Shown piece after piece: positions 22,821 through 32,898 of a stretch of DNA of 64,000 bases (its first letter is position 1; each line of letters starts with the position of its first letter). Under the pieces are notes generated by a model. That model saw nothing but the letters and a program-made list of their open reading frames with translations. It ran no database searches and was not told the origin of the DNA. Origin of the DNA: Oegoconia quadripuncta (taxonomy: Eukaryota; Arthropoda; Insecta; Lepidoptera; Autostichidae); contig OX438758.1 of assembly GCA_949316235.1 (NCBI GenBank), positions 1,771,772-1,835,771 of the forward strand, in the 5' to 3' direction. The position numbers and the translations under genes are program-made.

Positions 22821-23840
22821 GAGGTGGTACACTGAAAGCCCATATCAAAACTTTGCCAAATTAGGTACAAGTTTTTTCTTAAATCTATATTGAAAATGTA
22901 GTGCATAGTAATTAAAAATTTTTTTTTTATCCATATTGCAGACTGATTAGCTATAAAACTGTGGTTGTGATAACTTAGGAGTGCCATATTGATTATGATT
23001 ATTGTTGTTACTAAAGAGGGTTTATTACGCATGGTATTCCATACAACCTGACGTCAAAATTTTCAAAAATTTATAAACCTATTCTAATTAAACTTTATCT
23101 ACATAAACAGGACACATAGATCTAAATAGTTGTAAAAAACATTTTCAAAAAGTGTATTGGAACTAAATTAGTGATTTTAAACTCTTAAATTTGATATCTT
23201 GAAAATGTTCTCTTATTGGACCTATGTAGCCTACTTATATGTATAAAAGTATCATTATAATCGGTTCATTAATTTCGTAAAATTTGGACTTGTAAATTTG
23301 TATGATATGCGCTCTTAAGAGAGCCCTTTCACATTTTCGATGCTATTTCGCTCTAATTTTTCACATCTACAAAGGTTAAAAAGACTCATTATGATAATCG
23401 AACAATGGTGGCCGCTATGTTTTAGCAACTAACATTATGTTCAAAACTGAATGATTGTTTTTCCTTTGCCTAACATTAAAAAATTATAAAGCGGCTACTC
23501 CCTCTTGCCCTATCTCTCTTACGACGACATGGATGTTATGTATACCTTTTTAAGAAAAATAAATTTATCAATTAGAAATCTTTAATTTCATTAAAAATTT
23601 TAGACATAAAAATAAATGGTACTTCGAGCCGGATTATCAAGGTATTTATTTATACAGAGCAAAGATAATTATTTCAAGGAATTTTAAACTCTTAATGACT
23701 TCAATATTGATTTATTGCACTTGGTCACGTTACCACATGGATAGGTTTGGTGATGATGACTGGTGACATCACCCTCCACTGAGCAGAGCTTTCATTATTA
23801 CCGTGTGCACACAATTTAATACCCTGAAGCCATTGAAAAA
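22821..23840. other. No gene; may include BEL 5' end
   Basis: AT-rich. ACTGGTGACATCACCCTCC at about 23759 lies 80 bp before the BEL gag start and could be a primer-binding site, but I could not define an LTR. Confidence 0.4.
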
Positions 23841-25269
23841 ATGTCTACCGATGGCCAAATGTCTTCAAACACAGCTTTACAGCAAAATATATCGAATGCA
23901 TTCAATTTGGAGCAGCTAATTAACAAGCGAAGTAATTGCAAAGGTCGTATGACAAGAATTTATAACTATGTGAACAATAATCGCAACAGCAACAAACACT
24001 ACGAATTACAGGTACGCTATAACGAGCTTCTTGAGCTATTTGAAAAGTATGATACTATCCAAAACGATATCGAACTTATCGACAACGCTGACGATCGTTA
24101 CGCAGCTCATGACTCGGAGAGACAGAGTGTGGAAGACCGATACTTCGCTCACAGAGCAAGGCTACTACAACTGTTGGCACCGTTTGAGCGTAAGCAAAGC
24201 ATTTCCCAACCATTAGGCAATGATACCAGTTGCTCCACTTCAAACATCAACCACAATGCTAATAATAACTGCCACGTTAGCCTACCACATTTACAAATTC
24301 CACCATTTGACGGCAAGCTCAAGGAGTGGATGAACTTCAAGGCCTTATTTATGGGTGTCATACATGCCAACGCGAAACTCAGTAATTTACAGAAACTTCA
24401 ATATTTAACATCTTTACTTCGAGGTGAAGCCGCAGGTTTTATAGACTCACTTGTTATGATTGAAGAAAATTATGAGAAAGCCATGGATATATCACAAAAA
24501 ATAATCTGAAGGAGTTCTTAGTAACGTTACAGCAGAGCGTTGACTCATTAATTTCATTAAAACTGCCCGTCCATCAATGGGACTTATTACTCATATTTAT
24601 TATTTTACAAAAGCTAGATAACTCTGAGATCTGCTTGGGAACTCAATCGTAGTTCAACTGAGCTACCCAAGTTGAATGATTTGGCTGAATTTTTGAGTCA
24701 TGGAGCTACTGCTATAGAAATGATTAATGACAAACCATTCACAACTCAAACAAAGCCCTTTCATGTGTCCTCTCATGTCAATATAACAACGGCATACAAC
24801 TGTATTATGTGTAATCTCTCTCATGAATTGTACAAATGTCCTTCTTTTTTAGAATTATCACCTCCAAAGAGGAATGAGTATGTAAGGGACAAAAAATTGC
24901 AAGTCCTATGTATTTAATCATAATTGTTCAAAGCATACATGTAGTATATGTCATAAGAAGCATCATACCATAATCCATGTTGACAGACCAAGTTTTCAGA
25001 CATCTATGTCTACTACACAATATGCAAATAAAAGTATTTATTATGGTAATAAACAACAACAAAGTAAATAGCCGATGGTAAGTACTTCTGCCTTGCACTC
25101 CAGTGTTAATGATGATTGTTCTGGTTCAGATCTTCCTGCAACAACCTACAATGAATCTCAAAAGTCAGTTTTATTTAATAATGCCAACACATCCGAGGTC
25201 TTGAGATACATGGTAATTGGCATACTGCTCGCACACTACTCGATAGTGGGAGCCAGGGGCTCTACCGCC
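23841..25269 (+). pseudogene. BEL/Pao gag and protease, truncated
   Basis: Starts with an ATG at 23841. The first 222 residues are intact: a coiled-coil N-terminus, then LPHLQIPPFDGKLKEWMNFK and LQKLQYLTSLLRGEAAGF, the Pao/BEL gag signature. Past 24509 frames shift, but gag continues (LNDLAEFLSHGATAIE), with a C-x2-C...C zinc knuckle (CIMCNLSHELYKC) and a second Cys-His cluster, then the protease motif TARTLLDSGSQGLYRL ending at 25269. RT, RNase H and integrase are not here. The Harbinger at 25273 begins immediately after. Confidence 0.9.
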
Positions 25270-25272
25270 TAA

Positions 25273-25553
25273 GGGTCTAGACAGACGGTCTGCAATCCAA
25301 CTGCAATCCGACTGCCAAATGGCAGTTCAGATGCAGTTTGAATGCAGTTGGCTCGACTGCAATCAAACTGCACGTCGACGGGCAGTTGGTGTGCAGTTTG
25401 ATTGCAGTCTGAGTGCAGTTACAATGACTGCACACCGACTGCAATAAAACTGCACGTTGACGGGCAGTTGGCGTGCAGTTTCATTGCAGTCGCGTCAATT
25501 GCATTCAAACTGCACCTGAACTGCGATGCGAGGTAACTCAAATGTTCAAAGAT
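25273..25553 (+). repeat. Left TIR, built of CTGCA-rich hairpins
   Basis: Contains dozens of CTGCA/TGCAG motifs. Two 55-bp hairpins lie inside it (25355-25409 and 25437-25491), each bounded by GACTGCAAT and its complement. The same units occur reversed in 28240-28515. Confidence 0.9.
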
Positions 25554-25623
25554 TTTTATAGAGTATACAAAATCAGTGCTCGCCGGAATTTATAAGAGTA
25601 TACACGTGTTGTCAAATAATTTT

Positions 25624-27778
25624 ATGATGAGATATGACGAAGCTTTGCTGTTTCTTTTACTTCGCCGTCGTCGTACTCGTAAAGCCAAAAAAGCTAAAAA
25701 TCGGGAGACATGGGTTCAATTAATATTACAATACAAACACGAAGGTGATTTTTATACTTTAATACCAAAAATCAGAACACAGGAAAAATGTTTTCACAAA
25801 TATTTTCGAATGTCTAGAAAGAGTTTTGATGAATTAACAGACATCTTAAAAAATAAAATATGCCGACAAGATACCACAATGAGAAAAAGTATATCAGCAG
25901 AAGAGAGGATTGCAATCACTTTGAGGTAAGCAGTTCACATATTTAAACAAAACCAAAAACGTTATTACGAATTTTTAATCTTCTGCCTATCTTTAACTTA
26001 GTTTTACAGTGTACAGTCAAGAGCACAACAATTAATTCTTTCTTCTCAAAAAAACTTTAAAAGTTCTACAGTAAAAAAAATGAAAATTCTTACAAAGTTC
26101 TTACAAAATAATTCTTTAAAACACCGTTAGGTAATAATGAAGTAGCTAGGAGTTATGAATTAAATTACATGAAATAGTTACATTATTGCGAAATTTGTAA
26201 ATTAAAAAAGTTATCAAAATATGTCCTTTAAGTACGACGTGCTACCATCATCGCTGTAATTGTCAGGTGAGGCAATATTACTATATTGGGATTCTGTAGT
26301 TGCTGGTCGACTGAAAGTCTCCTGTTGGATAGGAGGTACATTTGAAGTCGAGGCCGTGTTGTAGTTCACATTTGAAGTAAAATAACCTCTGAAATCATTG
26401 ATAGACTGATATGGCGGTCCTGGTACATTATATTGGGCTGTATATTTTTTTATTGTATTTATAAAATCAGCCTTAGCTTCCAGTTTAAAATGATCCGGAA
26501 TCCTTTTAAAGTCTTTACACAAAGAAAGAAGGAATAATCGGTCTTCATCTCTTTCTTCTTCATCGTCATTTATTTTCTTATTGACTCTTTTAGTTAACTT
26601 TTCGATCAGCTCGTCTTCTGAATTTTGGGACTTACGTTTACTAATAGTCTTTTTTTTCGTATTTTTTTCTACACTTGGGGGCTCTTCAGGGGTGGAATCC
26701 AAATTGGACGATCTTTCGCCTCTATCTTGTAGGTCTTTCAAAAAAAGTAACTGTTGATGATATGTGCACGGTCTTAAGTTGGAACTCGCTGATCCACTTT
26801 TCATCATGTTAATTTTCTTTTCATATCGAGTAAAATTATCTCGTAGTAGTTTCCACTTCTTTTGAAGTTGTAAAGCTGAAAATAATATTTTTTAAACAAT
26901 TAGTGTGATTTTTTTTCAGATATTTAGCAAGTGGATGTTCTATTGATGATTTGCACTGGGCTTATCGACATGGAGTAAGCACAATAAGAGAGATAATCAT
27001 AGATGTGTGTAGCAACATATGGATTTCCTTAAAAGATATAGTTATGCCAGAACTGACTGAAGACAAGTGGAAAAACATAGCAAAAGGTTTTAATAATAGA
27101 GCAAACTTTCCATATTGTCTCGGTGCTATTGATGGTAAGCACATAAGGCTAAAAAAACCTCGAAACACTGGTTCCTCATATTACAACTACAAAAAATACT
27201 TCTCAATGATATTACTAGCCACTTGCGACAGCAATTACATGTTTACATTTGTTGACATAGGTTCTTATGGAAGATGTTCTGATTCTACAATATTTGAAGA
27301 AAGCATTTTGTATGAAAAACTTCAGCAAAAAACATTAAAAATCCCGGCACCTGAAAATTCAGTGCCGTATATTTTTGTAGGCGATGAAGCCTTTTCAATT
27401 TCTAAAAGTGTAATGCGCCCTTACGCAGGCAAACAGTTAAGTGTTGCAAAAAGAATTTTTAATTATCGTCTATCACGGGCCAGGAGATTTATTGAATGTT
27501 CATTTGGAATTCTCGCAAACAAATGGCGTATTTTTCACAGACCTATCGACCATAAACCAAAGTATGCGAAAGAAATAATAAAAGCTTGTTGTGTTTTGCA
27601 TAACTTTGTCCGAGAAAGAGATGGGTATAATTTTGAAGATACTTTGACACAACCATTAGAAAATATAATAATAGACAGTGATGAAAGAAACCGTAGTTCA
27701 CCCGAAGGTATAAGATTTTTTTTTACTGATTATTTTATGAATGAAGGCAAACTCGAATGGCAAATGAATATGATTTAA
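25624..27778 (+). CDS. Harbinger-1 transposase (two exons)
   Basis: DDE nuclease that would cut and join the element's TIRs in the nucleus. Exon 1 is 25624-25925 (ATG; a basic N-terminal region, then YFRMSRKSFDELTDILKN and AEERIAITLR, the usual N-terminal part). Donor GAG|GTAAGC, acceptor TTTTTTTCAG, exon 2 26920-27778. The total is 1161 nt, 386 residues with no stop. Exon 2 contains CLGAIDGKHIRLKKP (first D), FTFVDIGSYGRCSDS (second D), YIFVGDEAF, then NYRLSRARRFIECSFGILAN (the E) and IKACCVLHNF, the DDE_Tnp_4 pattern in full. The 994-nt intron contains the second exon of the opposite-strand MADF gene. The start at 25627 is an alternative. Confidence 0.92.
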
Positions 27779-28063
27779 TATGTCAAACTGTTATTATAGT
27801 TTTTGATTTATAGTATTATATTAATAAAATATTAATTGAGTTTACTTACCAATGTTATTCTTCTCCTTCTTACTCTTTTCTTCAAAGCCCGGCGTAAACA
27901 TTTCGCAAATAGTGGCCCATGCTTTGCTTTTTTCCACTTTGTTACTATAAGATTCAACCTTGTAGTTCCAAATACAGGGTGACGATTTTATGGCACTTAT
28001 AAATGCATCAGTATCAAACGACTCGGTATCATTCAAAACATTGTCTTCTTCTTCGCTGGCCAT
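26214..28063 (-). CDS. Harbinger-1 MADF/BESS accessory protein (two exons)
   Basis: Exon 1 is 28063-27850 (MASEEEDNVLNDTESFDTDA, ISAIKSSPCIWNY) and ends ATTG|GTAAGT. Exon 2 is 26875-26214, after TTATTTTCAG. The total is 876 nt, 291 residues plus stop. The MADF domain spans the junction (KAWATICEMFTPG, then LQKKWKLLRDNFTRYEKK). A Lys/Ser-rich linker and a BESS-like region (DRLFLLSLCKDFKRIPDHFK) follow. Accessory Myb/MADF proteins of Harbingers bind the ends and help import the transposase. The 974-nt intron contains transposase exon 2. Confidence 0.88.
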
Positions 28064-28239
28064 TTTTATTTGATTAACGAACGAACGACACGTACGCACT
28101 CTCTAATGATCTCTCTGTCACTGAACGAACAAACATTAGATGCGCGGGCACTCGCGGGGCAGGCACGGGTGAGCGGGGCAGGAACGAGTGCGTGCGGTGG
28201 CGGGGGGCGGTAGTGGTGTGGTAATGGCACTGATTTTGT

Positions 28240-28515
28240 ATACTCTATAAAAATCTTCGCATCGCAGTTCAGGTGCAGTTTGAATGCAATTGACGCGACT
28301 GCAATGAAACTGCACGCCAACTGCCCGTCAACGTGCAGTTTTATTGCAGTCGGTGTGCAGTCATTGTAACTGCACTCAGACTGCAATCAAACTGCACGCC
28401 AACTGCCCGTCGACGTGCAGTTTGATTGCAGTCGAGCCAACTGCATTCAAACTGCATCTGAACTGCCATTTGGCAGTCGGATTGCAGTTGGATTGCAGAC
28501 CGTCTGTCTAGACCC
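28240..28515 (-). repeat. Right TIR of Harbinger-1
   Basis: Inverted copy of 25273-25553, lacking the 17 bp AGGTAACTCAAATGTTC-like insert present at the left inner edge. Ends GTCTAGACCC next to TAA. Confidence 0.9.
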
Positions 28516-28639
28516 TAACTGAAAGCTATAGCGATAGCCATAGCAATGCACTGTCTGTCTTGGTCATTGTGTTACAATATGTCAAGGACGGATAGTGCAT
28601 TGACGTCATAAACGATAGCAATTCCCAAAGCAATTGAGT

Positions 28640-28930
28640 TCGGCGGTCTGACAGCGGGTCAGTATTATAACTCAAAGAGTCCTTGCGTCCTGCGTCAAAA
28701 AAATTCAACCTACAACTCGACGAATCAAGGTTACAGTCCGTAACCCCTGCAATAACAACCCAGAAAACCAAACTCTACTTACTACTTCATTGTAAATGGA
28801 AAAGAAGTCAGAGTCTGTAAGATTTTCTTGCTGAACACATTGAGCATTGGTGAAAAAACTCTACGAAATGTATTTGATAAAATACCAGCAGGTCTAAAAA
28901 GGCCACTTTGGGTGAAACGTCTCTAATATG
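28640..28930 (+). pseudogene. N-terminal fragment of a DUF7869-like transposon protein
   Basis: After a frame change near 28765 the sequence reads VNGKEVRVCKIFLLNTLSIG and EKTLRNVFDKIPAGLK. It matches the segment VCRKTFLQILGIKKGRV in the larger gene at 38.9-47.1 kb, so it is a partial copy of that family. A repeat (28895-29060) similar to one at 53095-53275 begins at its end. Confidence 0.6.
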
Positions 28931-29261
28931 ATTCATTGGCTGATTTCTAGCAGAACTTATACAGTTCATATAAAAATCGTAAAATGACCGCCTAATGTGG
29001 ATGAATCATAGTGAATTCATTTCATATGCAGAATCATATTGGACATCGATATTGCCACATCAGAAAATGCAGTGACATGCTCTTATCGATATTTTACGGT
29101 TTTCATTTTAATTTAGTTATTTCATTTATTACACCGAAAAAACTGTACTTGCATATTCTAATATTGAATTTTAATATTTTTCAATGAAATGCAACCTTTA
29201 TAAAATTAAAATAAGCGTTAAAAGCTCATAACAATAATATTGTAATTTGTTTATGTTTGAC

Positions 29262-29570
29262 GACCTGTTTGGTGTGATGGTTAGCAACTCTGACCACTAT
29301 ACCAAAAGGTTGCGGGTTCGAATCCCGCTAGGGGCATATGTTTGTGTGATGAATACGGACATGTGTACCCGAGTTATGGATGTTTTCATTTATAATAAGT
29401 ATTTATTTACAAAAAAAAAATGTATTTATGTATTATATCAACATATCCACAACACAAGCATTATAGTTGCTTACTGTGGAACTAGATGGCGCTGTGTGTA
29501 TGTCTAAGGATATTTATTTATTTATTATTATTTATGGGTCTGGCAACAATATGAATATTATGTCAAACTA
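29262..29570 (+). mobile_element. tRNA-derived SINE
   Basis: Head GACGACCTGTTTGGTGTGAT followed by GGTTAGCAACTCTGACC gives an A-box-like region, and GGTTGCGGGTTCGAATCCCG gives the B box of a polymerase III promoter. The body (ATATGTTTGTGTGATGAATA) and the ATTTATTTATTATT-type tail match a SINE family I recall as widespread in moths and butterflies. The cloverleaf is not intact, so it is not a tRNA gene. Confidence 0.8.
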
Positions 29571-29672
29571 AAAAAAATGTCAACAAGAACTTTGTTGCCG
29601 GCTTTTTGCATATTATGGAGAATATTAAAAAAATAGTTAAAAAAAGTTAAAAAAGTTGAAGATGTCTGGGGC

Positions 29673-31142
29673 ATGTCGGTAAAGCTGTTGAGTCATATTG
29701 TTACTACGATCGCTCCTTACTTAGCCTTAATTTTCAATGCGAGTATTGATCAAGGTGTCTTTCCTGAACTGATGAAACATAGTAAGGTTGTACCTCTCTT
29801 TAAATCAGGATGTAAAAACGATCTCAATAATTACAGGCCCATCTCCATTCTACCTGTACTTAGTAAAATTTTTGAGAAACTTATTCTGGGTCAAATACTG
29901 TGTCATTTCAATACAAATGGACTACTACATGATAAACAGTTTGGCTTTACTAACGGTCGCTCGACAACGGATGCTGGTGTAGCTCTAATTAAAAATATTT
30001 ATAATGCCTGGGAAGATCGCAGCGATGCAATCGGTGTGTTTTGCGATCTTTCAAAGGCATTCGATTGTGTGGATCACAAAACGCTTTTATTTAAATTAGA
30101 ACATTATGGGGTGCACGGCAAAGCCCTCGACTTATTAACTTCTTATTTAGAAAATAGAATTCAAAAAGTTCAAGTAAATCTGGAAAAATCTTCAGGATCT
30201 TTTGTGAAAATGGGAGTGCTTCAAGGATCAATTCTGGGTCCTTTTATGTTTTTAGTTTATATTAACGACTTGCCTTATTTAGTTCGGAACCTGGTTGATA
30301 TTGTGTTGTTTGCTGATGACACTTCATTTATATTCAAAATAAAGAGAGGGTCGAATGATATTGACGATGTAAACGATACTCTTTCACAGGTTTCGAACTG
30401 GTTTACTGTGAATAATTTAGTCCTAAATGCTAAGAAAACCAAATGTATTAAGTTTTCCTTACCTAATGTAAGGCAGGGGGAAAACAACCTAAAGTTAAAT
30501 AGTGAAGCATTGGAATTTGTTGAGAACACTGTTTTTCTTGGCATCACTTTGGACTCCACACTACAGTGGGGGTCGCATATTGAGACACTTGCGAGCAGGC
30601 TCAGTTCAGCTGCTTATGCTGTTCGTAAGATTAGACAACTTACTGACATTAAAACAGCGAGGCTCGTTTATTTTAGCTACTTTCATAGCATTATGTCTTA
30701 TGGTATACTACTGTGGGGTAGGGCTGCAGATATTCAAACAATATTTGTTCTACAAAAAAGAGCAATCAGAGCAATATATAATTTACGCTGCCGTGATTCT
30801 CTAAGAGAACTGTTTAAAGAAATAAGTATTTTAACTGTTGCATCTCAATATATATATGACAGTAAACAGTATGTACGCAAAAATATATGCCTATTTCGTA
30901 AACATTCTGATAATCATAATTTGAATACTAGAAACAAAAATAAAATTGAAATTCCACAATTTAGACTTAGCAAGGTTAGCACATCCTTTGTGGGACACAG
31001 CATACGCTTTTACAATAAAATACCAGAACATGTATTGAGTTTAACAGAGCAGAAATTTAAACGCCACATTAAAGAAACTCTGTGTAAGAAGGGTTATTAC
31101 AGGATAGATGATTATTTAGGCGATAAGGAGGTCTGGTGTTAG
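29673..31142 (+). pseudogene. CR1-type LINE reverse transcriptase, 5'-truncated
   Basis: A 489-codon open frame with RT blocks in order: NYRPISILPVLSKIFEK, FGFTNGRSTTDAG, FCDLSKAFDCVDH, LQGSILGPFMFLVYINDLP, LFADDTSFIF, FLGITLDSTLQW, SYGILLWGRAAD. It lacks the endonuclease and the first RT blocks, so it is a 5'-truncated insertion. It is a close relative of the complete ORF2 at 60599-63505. The gene ends with a stop at 31140-31142, and its 3' UTR is split by the DIRS element; the tail resumes at 37074. Confidence 0.92.
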
Positions 31143-31174
31143 CTGGTCGTTATGTTAATTGCTATTGTTTTGTA

Positions 31175-31346
31175 TTAAGCCACTGTACCGATATTCGAAG
31201 CCTAAAACAATATTTGAGAGTGGCAACCCTGTCATACGTCACGTGGCGGAAATACCCGAGTCTCTATCCCCCCTTCCAAGTTTCATCCAGCAACTTCCGT
31301 CACCAGGCAGCATGGCGCGAGCAACGTGCGCTTGATTCGCTCATTG
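31175..31346 (+). repeat. Left inverted terminal repeat of DIRS
   Basis: 31191-31346 (156 bp) is complementary to 36872-37027. The outer 16 bases, TTAAGCCACTGTACCG, are unique to the left end and are mirrored only in the internal complementary region. Confidence 0.9.
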
Positions 31347-31565
31347 GCGTCTTGTTACCCGTCGCGTGCGGTTGTGGTAAAACTAAATCCAATAAAATAA
31401 TTTTCCAACGGAAAATAAAATAGAAATTCTTTTGCATTCAAAGAACAAAGGAGTAAATATTTCAGTTAGATTTCATATTAACTTACATTTAAATAATTTA
31501 ACGGTGTTACCGTTCGGATAGTCCATAATTGTGAATTAAAATAAATTTATTTTTCTAGAAGATTA

Positions 31566-32898
31566 TTGGAGAGAATGGGGGACAGTTCTTCGGAGTCGTC
31601 CTCGAATTACTCCTCTAGCTCGAGTTCTCCCGATGCAGTACCGGTGCCTGTCGCAGAAGATCAACCAGGGCCTTCAGGAACAAAGAGGAAGGCGGCTAAA
31701 CGTAAAAATAAGCGAGGTAAAAGGCGCCGTAGATCCGATAGCGTGATCCGGCGACTGAACAAGGAAGTAAGTGAAATTAAAGATGTAATTCAGAGCAGTG
31801 CTATGTTCAATCATATGGCCCACGCCGCCGGTGCTTATATCCAACCACCTCCTTTTGTTGTGGACGACATGGTTGATGAGGTTAGCACAGATGTGAGTCG
31901 TGAACTATATTACGACAGTGAAGAGTGCGCTCCGGAACCTACTACGCCAGGGGTGGTGCAAAAATGTTTGGAATTACCGATTAATACAATTATTAAAGAA
32001 CCATCAGTGCCCAAATCCACTCAAGGTCATGTTGATCTTATTAACACATTGCAACACTTTGATACTGAAAATTGGTGTCAGGTTAGATACGCTGACGTGC
32101 AGAAGCAGTATTGCTCAAGTCCCGGCTTTATTGAATTAGAAACTAACGACGAAATAAAGCCATATGATAAACTTAATTCTCTTAGTTTAACTGAGCGTGG
32201 GTTTGCGGCCATTACTTTGGCACTTATTAAGCAAAAAGAGTCTGCACAAAGTGGCTTCCAAGAGCTTATCACATGGTGTACTAATAATAGTAATAATCTT
32301 TCTGGAAAGACAATCCGGGATAAGATTGACGAAATTTTTGTTTGTGGCAATTTCCAAAATATTTCTGGTGATTTATTACAACTCGCATGTGGGCACAGGG
32401 CCGAGATAGTGCAACAGAGACGAGATAACGTTTTACGTTCTGTGAAAGACAAATTTCTAAGAGAAAGTATGAAAAAGATACCGCCAACTTCAGCGAATCT
32501 GTTTCCAAAATTTTAGAAAAGGCAGGTGGTGTTAATAAAATCTTTTGGCCAGTGCGTTCATCACAACTTAAGCCTGTGGCGCAAACGGGACAGCAATTGC
32601 CAAATAATAATAACAGAAAATCCGCTCAAGCTTCTCTCAATCCTTCCTACAGTCAGAATAGGTATTATCCAATACCGCCACCGTTACCGCCAGTACACAA
32701 TGCCCCATATTATTATAGCCCAGAGTTTTTTCAACCAAATAGAATGCCACGGGCACAGCTCCCAGGCAGGCCTCAGCGTCAACGAGGTTTCAAAAATCAA
32801 ACCCAGGAGAGCTATACAAACGCCCCTCGTGGCCAAGCTAGATCCTCGGGTCATTCCATTCCACGCCGCAACACGAGGCCAAAAAGAAAATTCTGACT
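31566..32898 (+). CDS. DIRS gag-like ORF1
   Basis: 31566-32516 starts MERMGDSSSESSSNYSSSSS and has a basic KRKAAKRKNKRGKRRRRSDS stretch (a likely nuclear signal), then a short coiled coil and a globular middle. The frame ends at 32516, but homologous-looking sequence continues in another frame from about 32455 (FSESVSKILEKAGGVNKIFW) to a stop at 32894-32896, with a Pro/Gln/Arg-rich tail. I infer one frameshift near 32455 in a gag of about 440 residues. It is either a real lesion, a sequencing error, or a programmed shift. Confidence 0.7.

Larger units (their letters stand above)
25273..28515. mobile_element. Complete Harbinger transposon (Harbinger-1)
   Basis: A 3243-bp element with GGGTCTAGACAGACGG termini and a TAA target duplication on both sides (25270-25272, 28516-28518). 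TIRs of roughly 275 bp are nearly identical: I find one substitution and a 17-bp insertion in the left one. It encodes an uninterrupted two-exon transposase on plus and an uninterrupted two-exon MADF/BESS protein on minus. Near-identical TIRs, a clean duplication and two open genes suggest a recent, possibly autonomous copy. Confidence 0.95.

Noticed and set aside
28543..28603. Hairpin CAATGCACTGTC...GGATAGTGCATTG
   Set aside because: Imperfect stem with a long loop, no flanking duplication; not enough to call an element.
29262..29332. tRNA gene
   Set aside because: It has a B box and part of an A box, but no proper acceptor or D stem, and the tail is that of a SINE.
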